A stretch of 11,544 bases of DNA from CAZNFR01 sp964572225 (GCA_964572225.1 CAZNFR010000097.1:1-11544); one strand, 5' to 3'; shown: positions 1 to 7,339, numbered from the stretch's first letter. Program-made: numbers and translations. The notes: generated from the sequence alone by a model not told the origin.

Positions 1-31
1 ACAACATCCAATTTGAACAACATGTTGGTAA

Positions 32-199
32 AAGTTGCTTATTAAGCGCCTAAAAGAGGAAGCAATCAACGCAGTGAAAAAGACCTCAGGAGATTGGATT
101 CCTGCTAAAGTTGAAGGCGAAGAGGTTGCTTCAATGGAAGTAATACCGATTAGTTTTGATTTCAGGAAAAATCCCTTTATCCCGGCTTTCATCCGATAA
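32..199 (+). pseudogene. C-terminal remnant of a TonB-like (energy transducer) protein
   Basis: The frame ending in TAA at 197-199 reads EEAINAVKKTSGDWIPAKVE and continues GEEVASMEVIPISFDFR before a short tail. The pattern (an AI..VKK run, then W-x-P-A/G-K, G-x-x-V and an I-P-I-S-F strand) resembles the C-terminal domain of Bacteroidota energy transducer TonB proteins, which contacts outer-membrane receptors. Upstream, this frame has stops at 29-31 and 14-16, and the other two forward frames stop at 43-45 and 51-53. No open frame therefore enters from the left edge, and no ATG lies in the intact part (TTG at 35 is the only plausible start). Either the gene is frameshifted or decayed, or this is a short unrelated frame. 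The family call rests on about 35 residues. It runs tail-to-tail towards the GH88 gene. Confidence 0.4.
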
Positions 200-232
200 T
201 AAAGGTAATTATCTTCTAAAAGAACAATTTCA

Positions 233-275
233 ATAAATTGCCACTCGTTTCCTAAGGGAACCCGTGGCAATTTAT
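233..275. terminator. Strong hairpin, probable bidirectional terminator
   Basis: A perfect 12-base inverted repeat, ATAAATTGCCAC (233-244) and GTGGCAATTTAT (264-275), encloses a second stem of six pairs (247-252 with 256-261, one G-U) capped by a TAA loop; a 2x2 internal loop separates the stems. On the plus strand it is followed by a T-rich run (AGTTTGTTTTTC from 276), as expected of a Rho-independent terminator for the leftmost gene. The left arm of the minus-strand transcript includes the TAA stop codon of the GH88 gene (272-274). The position between convergent genes fits a shared terminator. Confidence 0.7.
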
Positions 276-1444
276 AGTTTGTTTTTCAGTCTCATTAAAG
301 CTTCAACAAAATAATAATCAGCGTAGGTCAGTGGGACATCAACCTCTGAATTATGGGGTATGGAACCAACACTGTGTTTCAGCAGAAAATACCCGGCCTC
401 TCCCCCATTAGTTCTGTATGCAGTTGATCCCAGACTCTTTATCATTGTTTTTGCTGAATTAAGGAACCATTCACTCTTCTCTTTAGAAACATAATCAGAC
501 AATTCTATTAAAGCAGAAGCTGCAATGGAAGCAGATGAAGCATCCCGGTAAGTATCAGGTATATCCGGAGAATCAAAATCCCAATAAGGGATCATGTCCT
601 CGGGAAGATTCGGGTGATTCAGAATGAATTCGGCAATGTTTTCGGCTTTCTGAAGGTATCTCGAATCCCTGGTTTCCCGAAACATCACGGTATACCCATA
701 CAGACCCCAGGATTGTCCTCTTGCCCATGCAGAATTATGGCTAAATCCCTGGGATGTTTCCTTCGCTATCACTTCCCCTGTAAGGGTGTCATAATCCACA
801 ACATGCCAGGAACTGTGATCCTCCCTGAAATGATTTTCCAGGGTCCGGTCTGCATGACTCACACTAATGTGCTGATAATTTGGTTCTTTTGCTGCGTCCG
901 CAGCCCAAAAAAGGAACTCCAGATTCATCATGTTATCGATGATCACCGGAAATTCCCAGTGGCCATGATCCCAGGACCGAATTAGCCCTATACCTGAATT
1001 GTATCTGGTGGCAAGGCTTTGAGCACCTCTTAACATAATTTCCCTGTATTCTTCCTCTCCGGTAAGCCGGTATCCGTTTCCGAAACTGCAATAGAGCATA
1101 AAACCAAGATCATGGGTCCAGACATTGAATTTTTCTTTTTCAACCAACATAGTTCTGCTTACTGCAAGATCCTTTAACTCTTCATCGCCACTGTATTCAA
1201 ACAAATACCAAAGAGTTCCGGGATAAAATCCGGAGGTCCACCAACCGGTATTAGAAGTGATCAGTTTATTACCCTCGAATGTTCTGGGCATTAATGAATC
1301 GGGCAAAGACTTTTCCAGACTCTTATATTGTTCCACTGCAGTGTCAAGTTGATCTGCTATATACGATTCCCAATTAAATACATCGTTCTCCTGACAGGAT
1401 GAAAGAAATACTGCGATTAGCATGAAAAGTAATGCTTTCTTCAT
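272..1444 (-). CDS. GH88 unsaturated glucuronyl hydrolase, lipoprotein
   Basis: Predicted to hydrolyse the 4,5-unsaturated uronic acid at the non-reducing end of oligosaccharides made by polysaccharide lyases. The start is placed at the ATG at 1444, giving 390 residues. A TTG 30 bases upstream would put ten extra residues before an otherwise perfect lipoprotein signal: MKKALLFMLIAVFLSSC, lipobox LSSC, lipidated Cys17. Family landmarks are the WWTSGFYPGTLWYLFEYSGD segment (residues 68-87), HDLGF (111-115) with the presumed catalytic Asp112, IIDNMMN (168-174) with the second Asp170, and TSQGFSHNSAWARGQSWGLY (230-249); all match an (alpha/alpha)6-barrel GH88 enzyme. GH105 is the related alternative, but the WWTSGFYPG and GQSWGLYG blocks favour GH88. 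The protein is probably periplasmic or membrane-anchored. Nearby rhamnose genes suggest a uronate-rhamnose substrate such as ulvan or rhamnogalacturonan fragments (inference). Confidence 0.92.
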   Translation of the reverse strand: MKKALLFMLIAVFLSSCQENDVFNWESYIADQLDTAVEQYKSLEKSLPDSLMPRTFEGNKLITSNTGWWTSGFYPGTLWYLFEYSGDEELKDLAVSRTMLVEKEKFNVWTHDLGFMLYCSFGNGYRLTGEEEYREIMLRGAQSLATRYNSGIGLIRSWDHGHWEFPVIIDNMMNLEFLFWAADAAKEPNYQHISVSHADRTLENHFREDHSSWHVVDYDTLTGEVIAKETSQGFSHNSAWARGQSWGLYGYTVMFRETRDSRYLQKAENIAEFILNHPNLPEDMIPYWDFDSPDIPDTYRDASSASIAASALIELSDYVSKEKSEWFLNSAKTMIKSLGSTAYRTNGGEAGYFLLKHSVGSIPHNSEVDVPLTYADYYFVEALMRLKNKL

Positions 1445-1554
1445 ATTTTTAAATTTTAAAATAAAGTTTACCAATTGAGGATTGACTGATTAGTCTGCAC
1501 CCTTAATCCGGAAACGTGAATTTGAAAATCCGAAAATACAAAATCTAATTATAT

Positions 1555-1568
1555 TCAGAATATTCTGA
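1555..1568. promoter_or_regulatory. 14-base perfect palindrome upstream of the aldo-keto reductase
   Basis: TCAGAATATTCTGA is a perfect palindrome 18 bases before the reductase ATG, in the 142-base divergent gap between the GH88 and reductase genes. It follows a weak Bacteroidota-like promoter (TTTG at 1521-1524, 21-base spacer, TAATTATA at 1546-1553), so it would cover the expected transcription start. That placement suits a repressor operator. No regulator for it is encoded next door, and the sequence is unlike the GntR sites at 7340 and 7430. The promoter match is poor in the -7 box, so the functional assignment is tentative. Confidence 0.35.
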
Positions 1569-1586
1569 CATTTAAAATTCATCAAT

Positions 1587-2579
1587 ATGACCTATCAGGC
1601 AAAGGAGCACAGATATGAGAAAATGAAGTATAACTATTCAGGAACCAGTGGACTTAAACTGCCGGCAGTATCGCTAGGGCTTTGGCATAACTTCGGAGGA
1701 GTTGATTCCTATGAGAATATGCGTTCCATTCTAAAGTTTGCATTTGACTCGGGGATCACTCATTTTGATCTTGCAAATAATTACGGTCCGCCCCCAGGAT
1801 CTGCCGAAGAAAATTTTGGCCGGATAATCAGAAAAGATTTTGCATCACACAGGGATGAAATGATTATTTCTTCGAAAGCAGGTTATTACATGTGGCCAGG
1901 ACCCTATGGAGACCGTGGATCTCGTAAGTATCTTATTTCCAGTGTAGACCAGAGTCTTAAGCGAATGAATATCGAGTATGTTGATATCTTCTATCACCAC
2001 CGTCCCGATCCGGAGACCCCACTGGAAGAAACGATGAAAGCACTGGCAGACATAATTCAACAGGGCAAAGCACTTTATGCAGGAATATCCAATTATTCAG
2101 CTCGCGATACAGCTGCAGCTTCAAAAATCCTGGAATCCTTCGGGGTGAAACTACTTATTCATCAACCCCGGTATTCCATGTTTGACCGTTGGGTAGAGGA
2201 ATCGCTATTGGATGTGCTTGAAAAGACCGGAACAGGGTGTATTCCTTTTTCACCATTGGCTCAGGGATTGTTAACGGATCGGTACCTGGATGGAATTCCC
2301 GCAACATCAAGGGCGGGGAAATCTCATGGATTCTTGAAAAAAGAACATATTACCCCGGAGAAGCTGGAAATGGTTAAGAAACTGAATAATCTGGCGCAGA
2401 CAAGAGGACAGAGTCTTGCGCAGATGGCCCTTGCCTGGATCCTTAAGGATTCCCGCATAACATCAGTGTTGGTTGGGGCAAGTAGCAGTGCACAGTTGAA
2501 AGATAACCTGAAATCCTTGGAAAATTCAGAATTTTCAAATCATGAGCTTGAACAAATAGAGGATATTCTCGGTTCATAA
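1587..2579 (+). CDS. yghZ: YghZ/Gpr-type aldo-keto reductase (L-glyceraldehyde 3-phosphate reductase family)
   Basis: NADPH-dependent reductase of small aldehydes; the E. coli relative reduces L-glyceraldehyde 3-phosphate and methylglyoxal. The 330 residues align from the first residue with E. coli YghZ (ERYxxMxYxYxGxSGLxLPAxSLGLWHNFG at the N-terminus), which supports the ATG at 1587 over the internal Met13. Blocks shared almost verbatim include THFDLANNYGPPPGSAEENF (58-77), SSKAGYYMWPGPYG (95-108), LKRMNIEYVDIFYHHR, FSPLAQGLLT and a VLVGAS cofactor segment. The aldo-keto reductase tetrad is present as Asp61, Tyr66, Lys97 and His138. It is followed after 66 bases by a Gfo/Idh/MocA gene in the same direction, probably one transcript. 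Beside rhamnose genes it could reduce L-lactaldehyde to 1,2-propanediol, but that is inference; general aldehyde detoxification is equally possible. Confidence 0.93.
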   Translation: MTYQAKEHRYEKMKYNYSGTSGLKLPAVSLGLWHNFGGVDSYENMRSILKFAFDSGITHFDLANNYGPPPGSAEENFGRIIRKDFASHRDEMIISSKAGYYMWPGPYGDRGSRKYLISSVDQSLKRMNIEYVDIFYHHRPDPETPLEETMKALADIIQQGKALYAGISNYSARDTAAASKILESFGVKLLIHQPRYSMFDRWVEESLLDVLEKTGTGCIPFSPLAQGLLTDRYLDGIPATSRAGKSHGFLKKEHITPEKLEMVKKLNNLAQTRGQSLAQMALAWILKDSRITSVLVGASSSAQLKDNLKSLENSEFSNHELEQIEDILGS

Positions 2580-2645
2580 ACTTTAACTCTTTAAATTCAT
2601 TTCAATCACATCACACCTAAATGTGAGATATAAATCTGATCGGGA

Positions 2646-3629
2646 ATGCAGAAAAAATATAACTGGGGAATTCTGGGACTGGGAAACATAGCGCACAAAT
2701 TTGCAGACGCACTCAATGCCACCGGGAACGGAGTGCTATTTGCCGTGGGCTCAAGGGAACTGGACAAAGCCAATGGCTTTGCCAATAAATTTGGCGCTCA
2801 GCGTTGGTATGGTTCGTATGAGCAATTGATGGAAGATCCTGATGTTGATATCATATATATATCCACACCTCACCATCTTCATTATGAACTTACCCTGAAG
2901 TGTCTTGAACATGGAAAACATGTGCTTTGCGAAAAACCTGCAACGGTAAATTTCAGGCAATTCCGCGAAACCCGGGACCTTGCAAGAGAAAAGAAGCTTT
3001 TTTATATGGACGCATTATGGACCCGGTTCCTACCGAATACCGTAAGGGCTTTGGAATGGATTGAGAAAGGACTTATCGGGGAAATCAGGATGCTACAGGC
3101 AGATTTTGGATTCAAAGCAGAATTTAATCCAGGAGGCCGGCTGTTTAATCCCAAACTTGCGGGTGGAGCGCTGCTGGATATAGGGATATATCCGGTATTT
3201 TTAAGTCTCCTGCTTTTAGGATATCCCGATGAAATTAACATCATTTCCCAAAAAGCCGAAACCGGTGTTGATATCTCCGACGGAATCGTATTCGGGTATA
3301 AATCGGGTGCAATTGCAAGCCTGAATTGCAGTCTCCAAGCTCATACAGAAACCGCGGCTGAGATTTCAGGGAGTCTTGGAAGGATTAAAATCCCCAGACG
3401 GTGGTTTACCCCTGCCGGAATTCAATCTGTATTTGAAAATGAGGCCCCATCAAGCCACAGCTTTAACATTATTAAGAATGGCTATGAGTATGAAGCTCTT
3501 GAAGTCATGCAATGTCTGGACAATGGATTGACCGAATCCCCTCTGATGGATCTGGATTTCACCTCAGAACTCATGAAACTGCTTGATGATCTTCGTGAAC
3601 GGGCAGGAGTCCGATATGAGTGGGACTAA
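2646..3629 (+). CDS. Gfo/Idh/MocA family NAD(P)-dependent oxidoreductase
   Basis: Cytosolic sugar or polyol dehydrogenase family protein of 327 residues, the usual length. An N-terminal Rossmann fold starts with WGILGLGNIA (7-16; GxGxxA at 11-16) and continues through AVGSR (33-37), DVDIIYISTPHHLHYE (66-81) and the family signature CEKPAT (95-100) with Lys97. The C-terminal alpha/beta domain carries GGALLDIGIYP (173-183) with Asp178 and Tyr182 in the substrate-binding region. The closest recognisable flavour is the dihydrodiol/xylose dehydrogenase-like branch, but substrate cannot be deduced from sequence in this family. It lies 66 bases after the aldo-keto reductase. Its TAA ends only 4 bases before the stop codon of the convergent rhaA, so there is no room for an intergenic terminator. 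Confidence 0.88.
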   Translation: MQKKYNWGILGLGNIAHKFADALNATGNGVLFAVGSRELDKANGFANKFGAQRWYGSYEQLMEDPDVDIIYISTPHHLHYELTLKCLEHGKHVLCEKPATVNFRQFRETRDLAREKKLFYMDALWTRFLPNTVRALEWIEKGLIGEIRMLQADFGFKAEFNPGGRLFNPKLAGGALLDIGIYPVFLSLLLLGYPDEINIISQKAETGVDISDGIVFGYKSGAIASLNCSLQAHTETAAEISGSLGRIKIPRRWFTPAGIQSVFENEAPSSHSFNIIKNGYEYEALEVMQCLDNGLTESPLMDLDFTSELMKLLDDLRERAGVRYEWD

Positions 3630-3633
3630 GCTT

Positions 3634-4905
3634 CTATTTTCTCTGCATTAAGATCTTTTTCTCATAATCTGCAACTTCCGAAATATAGTCACTGCCCGCG
3701 GGAACATTATTTTGAAGGCAGAAATAATTCCAAACATCCCCGAATGGCATATTACCAGCTTCTTCCATTAAGGCCAGTTTTTCGAATCCTTTGCCTTTGT
3801 TTTCGTAATCACGAATAAGGTTTACAGGTTCGAGCAGGGCCTGAAGAAAGCTTACCTGGGTTGCTCTCGTGCCTGTTACATAAGCCCCAACCCGGTTAAT
3901 ACTGGCATCAAAAAAGTCAAGTCCGATATTCACCCTCTTTAGCGCATTGGCTCTAACTATTTCGTGAGTCATAAGATATACCTCATCATTATTAAGCACA
4001 ACATGATCACTATCCCAACGAACTCCTCTGCTGAAATGAAACATCAGTTCGTCGGTGAAAAGCAAAAGTGAGGAAATTTTATCACCAACCTGTTCGGTAG
4101 GATGAAAATGTCCCATATCCAGACAGATCATTTTATTCCTGCTAATGCCATATCCCATATAGAACTCATGACTTCCAACAACGTAGGCTTCACTTCCGAT
4201 GCCGAAAAGCTTGGATTCAATTGAGTCGGCCATCTCATTTTCCGGATATTCTTTCCGGAATATTTCATCGAGGGAGTTCATAAGGTGCTCACGGTGAATA
4301 AGGCGGTTTACCGTTACATCTTTCATACCGTCGGGAATCCAGATATTATGTATGCTGCGACTTCCGGTTTCTCTTCCGAGGTAAGCACTTATTTCTCTGC
4401 ATTTCTCAACATGCTTAATCCAAAACTTGCGAATGGATTCATCCTGACTTGAGAGTGTAAATCCGTCATTGGCTTTGGGGTGAGAATACAGAGTGCTGTT
4501 GAAGTCAAGTTTAATGCCGTAATTGTTGGCCCATTCCACCCAGCTGGCAAAGTGCGTTGGAGCTACTTCATCTCGATCTACCAGTTTACCTCCAAAGTCT
4601 CCATAACTGGCATGAAGGTTTAATCTGTGATTGCCCGGAATGAGCTTATAGACTTTTTCCAGATCCTGTCTGATTTCTTCAATATTCCTGGCCTTCCCCG
4701 GATAATTACCGGTAGCCTGAATTCCTCCCCCTGTAATTTTACTATCAGGAGATTCAAGACCTGCAACATCATCGGTCTGCCAGCAATGGAGGGAAATGGA
4801 GATGCCGGCAAGTTCATCAAGGACCTTGTCAGTATCTATTCCCCATTCTGCATATCGTTCATTTGCAATACTATAGCTCTTTTCAATGATACTGTCTTTA
4901 TTCAT
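3634..4905 (-). CDS. rhaA: L-rhamnose isomerase
   Basis: Interconverts L-rhamnose and L-rhamnulose, the first step of the phosphorylative rhamnose pathway in the cytosol; Mn-dependent in characterised relatives. The 423 residues match the E. coli RhaA type (about 419) rather than the shorter-motif RhaI type. Signature blocks are SISLHCWQTDDVAGLE, TGGGIQATGNYPGKARN (58-74), IHNIWIPDGMKD, ESKLFGIGSEAYVVGSHEFY (230-249), CLDMGHFHPTE (261-271), RWDSDHVV (296-303) and GLDFFDASINR. Residues at the known metal and substrate positions are kept with a constant offset of four from the E. coli enzyme: Glu230, Lys232, Asp263, His266, His290, Asp298 and Asp330. The gene is 34 bases downstream of rhaB and ends in TAG. 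No aldolase or permease follows it; the next gene is convergent. Confidence 0.96.
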   Translation of the reverse strand: MNKDSIIEKSYSIANERYAEWGIDTDKVLDELAGISISLHCWQTDDVAGLESPDSKITGGGIQATGNYPGKARNIEEIRQDLEKVYKLIPGNHRLNLHASYGDFGGKLVDRDEVAPTHFASWVEWANNYGIKLDFNSTLYSHPKANDGFTLSSQDESIRKFWIKHVEKCREISAYLGRETGSRSIHNIWIPDGMKDVTVNRLIHREHLMNSLDEIFRKEYPENEMADSIESKLFGIGSEAYVVGSHEFYMGYGISRNKMICLDMGHFHPTEQVGDKISSLLLFTDELMFHFSRGVRWDSDHVVLNNDEVYLMTHEIVRANALKRVNIGLDFFDASINRVGAYVTGTRATQVSFLQALLEPVNLIRDYENKGKGFEKLALMEEAGNMPFGDVWNYFCLQNNVPAGSDYISEVADYEKKILMQRK

Positions 4906-4939
4906 GGTTTTGTTGGTTGAATTATGTTAACAATTAAAT

Positions 4940-6421
4940 TTACAATTTTGTGGTTTCTCTGAACTTTTGGTATGCGGTATTCCATTCCTCTGTATCCATG
5001 GGGAGGTAGTTATCGAGGTTGAAGGAATTGCGAACGACCTTTCTTGCCTCTTCCAATGATCGAAGGTATCCCATTCCTATGGCCTGCATTAATAAATTAC
5101 CGGCAGCGGTCCCTTCAGCAGGACCAGCAATTACAGGAATCCCTGTAGCATTGGAGGTGAATTGGCAGAGTAGTTTGTTTTGAGTACCTCCACCGATAAT
5201 ATGGATCTTGTCTATGGTTTTACCACTCACTTCCCTCAATTGCTCCAATACAAGCCGATATTTAAATGCAAGACCCTCCAGAATTGCCCGTACATATTCT
5301 CCTACCATTGACGGAGATTCCTGTCCGGTTTTTTCACAATACTCATCGATGGCCAGAGGCATATTCTCGGGATTATAAAAGAGCATATCGTCCGGGTCAA
5401 TAAAATGTTTGAAGGCTTTGGAAATCCTTCCCATTTCCACTAGTTCAGGATAATCAATGGATCGTCCGGTGGTTGACCAGGATTTTTTGCATTTCTGTAA
5501 GAGCCAAAGGCCCATAATGTTTTTAAGAAATCGGTAGGTGGCTTCAGCGCCACCCTCATTGGTGAAATTATACTCAAAAGATTTTTCATTAATGATGGGT
5601 GTTCTGGATTCAATTCCCATCAAGGACCATGTTCCAGAGCTGATATAGGCCCAATTGTCCCCTTCAGCAGGAATCGCAACAATGGCGGAACCGGTATCAT
5701 GAGAACAGACAGACATGAGGGGGAAGGGATCGACTGCTGCCGTTTTTGCAACGTTCGACTTAAGGTTGCCTATAATTTTACCAGGATTACCAACCTCCGG
5801 CATTATTTTTTCATCAATTCCAAGGGCATTAAAAATCCTCGATTCCCAAACTTTATTTACAGGATTATATAATTGGGAAGTGGTCGCAAAGGAAAATTCT
5901 GTTTTTTGCACTCCTGTGAGCAGGTAATTCAGGATATCCGGCATGAAAAGTAATCTCTGTGCTGAGTCCAGAACGGGATCCTGATTTATTTTTAAGGCAT
6001 TCAGATGAAAGACCGAATTAAAGGGAAGGACTGCAATTCCGGTTTTCATGTATATCTCTTTTCTGCTCATTTTCGTTTTGAAAAAATCCTCCATTCCCAC
6101 TGCAGTCTGCGGATCGCGATATGCATATGGAATACAGCATAATTTACCATCACTTCCGAGAAAACCAAAATCTACTCCCCAGGTGTCTATGCCCATAGAC
6201 TCCGGTTTAATCTGATCCTGGTTTTTACAAAAGTTGATGGACTTGACTATCTCTTCATAAAACCGGTAAATATTCCAATAATAATGGTCATCAATTTGCA
6301 GCATTCCGGTTGGAAACCTGTGAACTTCCTTAAGGTGTATGCGTTGATCTTCAAGCATTCCCGCAACTGCCCTTCCGCTTTCCGCACCCAAATCGATAGC
6401 CAGTAAATTTTTTGCTGCCAT
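4940..6421 (-). CDS. rhaB: L-rhamnulokinase (FGGY family)
   Basis: Phosphorylates L-rhamnulose with ATP to L-rhamnulose 1-phosphate. The 493 residues have the two-domain FGGY kinase layout. DLGAESGR (10-17) is the N-terminal phosphate-binding loop, and GIDTWGVDFGFL (77-88) and YAYRDPQT are substrate-domain motifs typical of RhaB. CSHDTGSA (239-246) supplies the presumed catalytic base Asp242, and YISSGTWSLMG (259-269) begins the second domain. The C-terminal part contains IIGGGTQNKLLCQFTSNATG followed by GPAEGTAAGN, the nucleotide-binding segment of rhamnulokinases. Fuculokinase is the main alternative, but the DTWGVDFG and HDTGSA blocks and the adjacent rhaA favour rhamnulose. It precedes rhaA by 34 bases and follows the GntR gene after 127 bases, a gap that may hold its own promoter. 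Confidence 0.95.
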   Translation of the reverse strand: MAAKNLLAIDLGAESGRAVAGMLEDQRIHLKEVHRFPTGMLQIDDHYYWNIYRFYEEIVKSINFCKNQDQIKPESMGIDTWGVDFGFLGSDGKLCCIPYAYRDPQTAVGMEDFFKTKMSRKEIYMKTGIAVLPFNSVFHLNALKINQDPVLDSAQRLLFMPDILNYLLTGVQKTEFSFATTSQLYNPVNKVWESRIFNALGIDEKIMPEVGNPGKIIGNLKSNVAKTAAVDPFPLMSVCSHDTGSAIVAIPAEGDNWAYISSGTWSLMGIESRTPIINEKSFEYNFTNEGGAEATYRFLKNIMGLWLLQKCKKSWSTTGRSIDYPELVEMGRISKAFKHFIDPDDMLFYNPENMPLAIDEYCEKTGQESPSMVGEYVRAILEGLAFKYRLVLEQLREVSGKTIDKIHIIGGGTQNKLLCQFTSNATGIPVIAGPAEGTAAGNLLMQAIGMGYLRSLEEARKVVRNSFNLDNYLPMDTEEWNTAYQKFRETTKL

Positions 6422-6468
6422 ATATCTAATTCATTAACTTTTGTGATTAAAGTGGCAATAAGCTGTGC

Positions 6469-6488
6469 ATTTTTGCAAATTCAAAAAT
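6469..6488. repeat. Small AT-rich inverted repeat between the GntR gene and rhaB
   Basis: ATTTTTG (6469-6475) and CAAAAAT (6482-6488) form a perfect 7-base stem around a 6-base loop in the 127-base gap. No T-run follows it in the direction of transcription (minus), so it is not a convincing terminator. The right arm overlaps a candidate rhaB -7 box, so it could instead be a weak regulatory site or chance in AT-rich DNA. Confidence 0.25.
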
Positions 6489-6512
6489 AGAATAAATACG
6501 GGTCTTTCCAAT
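6482..6512 (-). promoter_or_regulatory. Candidate Bacteroidota-type promoter for rhaB
   Basis: Read on the minus strand, ATTG (6509-6512) is followed by a 19-base spacer and TATTTTTG (6482-6489). The second box matches the phylum consensus TAnnTTTG exactly, and the first differs from TTTG by one base. It would start transcription about 55 bases before the rhaB ATG, allowing rhaB-rhaA to be expressed apart from the GntR gene. In AT-rich DNA such matches also arise by chance. Confidence 0.35.
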
Positions 6513-6548
6513 AAAGCCAGGGAATCTGAGACATATGGATTGCATGAT

Positions 6549-7265
6549 TTAAAAAATCCCATAGATAGAATGTTTTTGAGTATTACAAAAAATGGAAGAA
6601 TAAATATGAAAGTCCGTTCTGTTTGTGTCAAATTTTCTTTCCAGGTGCAGGACAGGATTGCCCGGGTCAAGAGTCAGGTATTTTGCAAGCTCCTGACTTG
6701 CTCTCACCGCTTTCAGCTTCTGTTCCCCGCCCTTGATCTCAATCTGATAGGCTTCTCTTAACAGATCAAACAGAGATTTATTTTCAAGATTCCGATTGGT
6801 GAACCTTGGCATATTTATATTGGGGATATAATTGATATCATAAAAGATGGGCTCATTATTAAAGTAGCGTATTCGCTCGAGGTACAAACATCCGGAGGCC
6901 CGCTCAATCGAAGTCAAGGGAAACATAAAGTCATCATCCCAGTTCTTCAGAAAAGGTTTTACCAAAATTTCCGAACGCAGGTTTTTACTCCCCAGGGCAG
7001 AAGTCGTTCCCGAAATCGACAATATCCCTACCCCCTTGGGCAATTTGTGCACAATACTGCCCTTGCCCTGATGCTTGCTAATAAATCCTTCATTTAAGAG
7101 CGCATCCAGAGCATGCCTGACCGTTGGCCGGGTAAGATTATGAACCTTGCAGAGGTCATTTTCTGAAGGAAGCATATCCCCTTCCTGAAAAAGTCCATCC
7201 ACAATCTGCTTTCTTAAGAGTTCATACAACCTCTTGTATTGAGGGATGTTTTGACGCAAAGCCAT
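6549..7265 (-). CDS. GntR-family (HutC/UTRA) transcriptional regulator
   Basis: Likely sugar-responsive DNA-binding repressor of the surrounding genes. The 238 residues comprise an N-terminal GntR winged helix (about 7-74): IPQYKRLYELLRKQIVDG, then GDMLPSENDLCKVHNLTRPT with the recognition helix around RPTVRHALDALLNEGFI, and a wing with GKGSIV. This is followed by a UTRA effector-binding domain (about 95-232), seen in YLERIRYFNNEPIFYDINYI, SLFDLLREAYQI and the late NPVLHLERKFD strand. The length is normal for the HutC subfamily. It heads the rhaB-rhaA set and is divergent from the E2/E1 pair. Two palindromes lie in its upstream region, one inside its own candidate promoter, which implies autoregulation. 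The effector is unknown; rhamnose, rhamnulose or a phosphate ester are natural candidates by context. Confidence 0.92.
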   Translation of the reverse strand: MALRQNIPQYKRLYELLRKQIVDGLFQEGDMLPSENDLCKVHNLTRPTVRHALDALLNEGFISKHQGKGSIVHKLPKGVGILSISGTTSALGSKNLRSEILVKPFLKNWDDDFMFPLTSIERASGCLYLERIRYFNNEPIFYDINYIPNINMPRFTNRNLENKSLFDLLREAYQIEIKGGEQKLKAVRASQELAKYLTLDPGNPVLHLERKFDTNRTDFHIYSSIFCNTQKHSIYGIF

Positions 7266-7339
7266 GTTTTATAAAATTAAAGGCCTTAGACCGGAATGAA
7301 ACTCCTGTCACTAAAGATACGTTAAAAATAATATGATCT

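Noticed and set aside
614..985. 123-codon plus-strand frame inside the GH88 gene
   Set aside because: It lies fully opposite the best-conserved GH88 blocks; composition is Cys/Pro/His-rich as in typical shadow frames.
1445..1474. Upstream TTG start for the GH88 protein (ten extra residues)
   Set aside because: The extension would put a charged, non-signal segment before a complete lipoprotein signal that starts at the ATG at 1444.
2606..2626. TCACAT / ATGTGA repeat between the aldo-keto reductase and the Gfo/Idh/MocA gene
   Set aside because: A six-pair stem with a 9-base loop and no T-run is too weak to call an attenuator or terminator in a short intergenic gap.
4627..4920. 97-codon plus-strand reading frame opposite the rhaA N-terminus
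   Set aside because: It is entirely antisense to the conserved RhaA coding sequence, has no recognisable protein features, and is explained by the complement of RhaA codons.
4940..6421. Fuculokinase (FucK) as the identity of the FGGY kinase
   Set aside because: The motif set (GIDTWGVDFG, CSHDTGSA) and the adjacent RhaA fit rhamnulokinase better.
6465..6761. 98-codon plus-strand frame spanning the rhaB-GntR gap and the regulator's C-terminus
   Set aside because: More than half is antisense to the UTRA domain, and the remainder lies in AT-rich intergenic DNA. The translation shows no family features, signal peptide or membrane segment.
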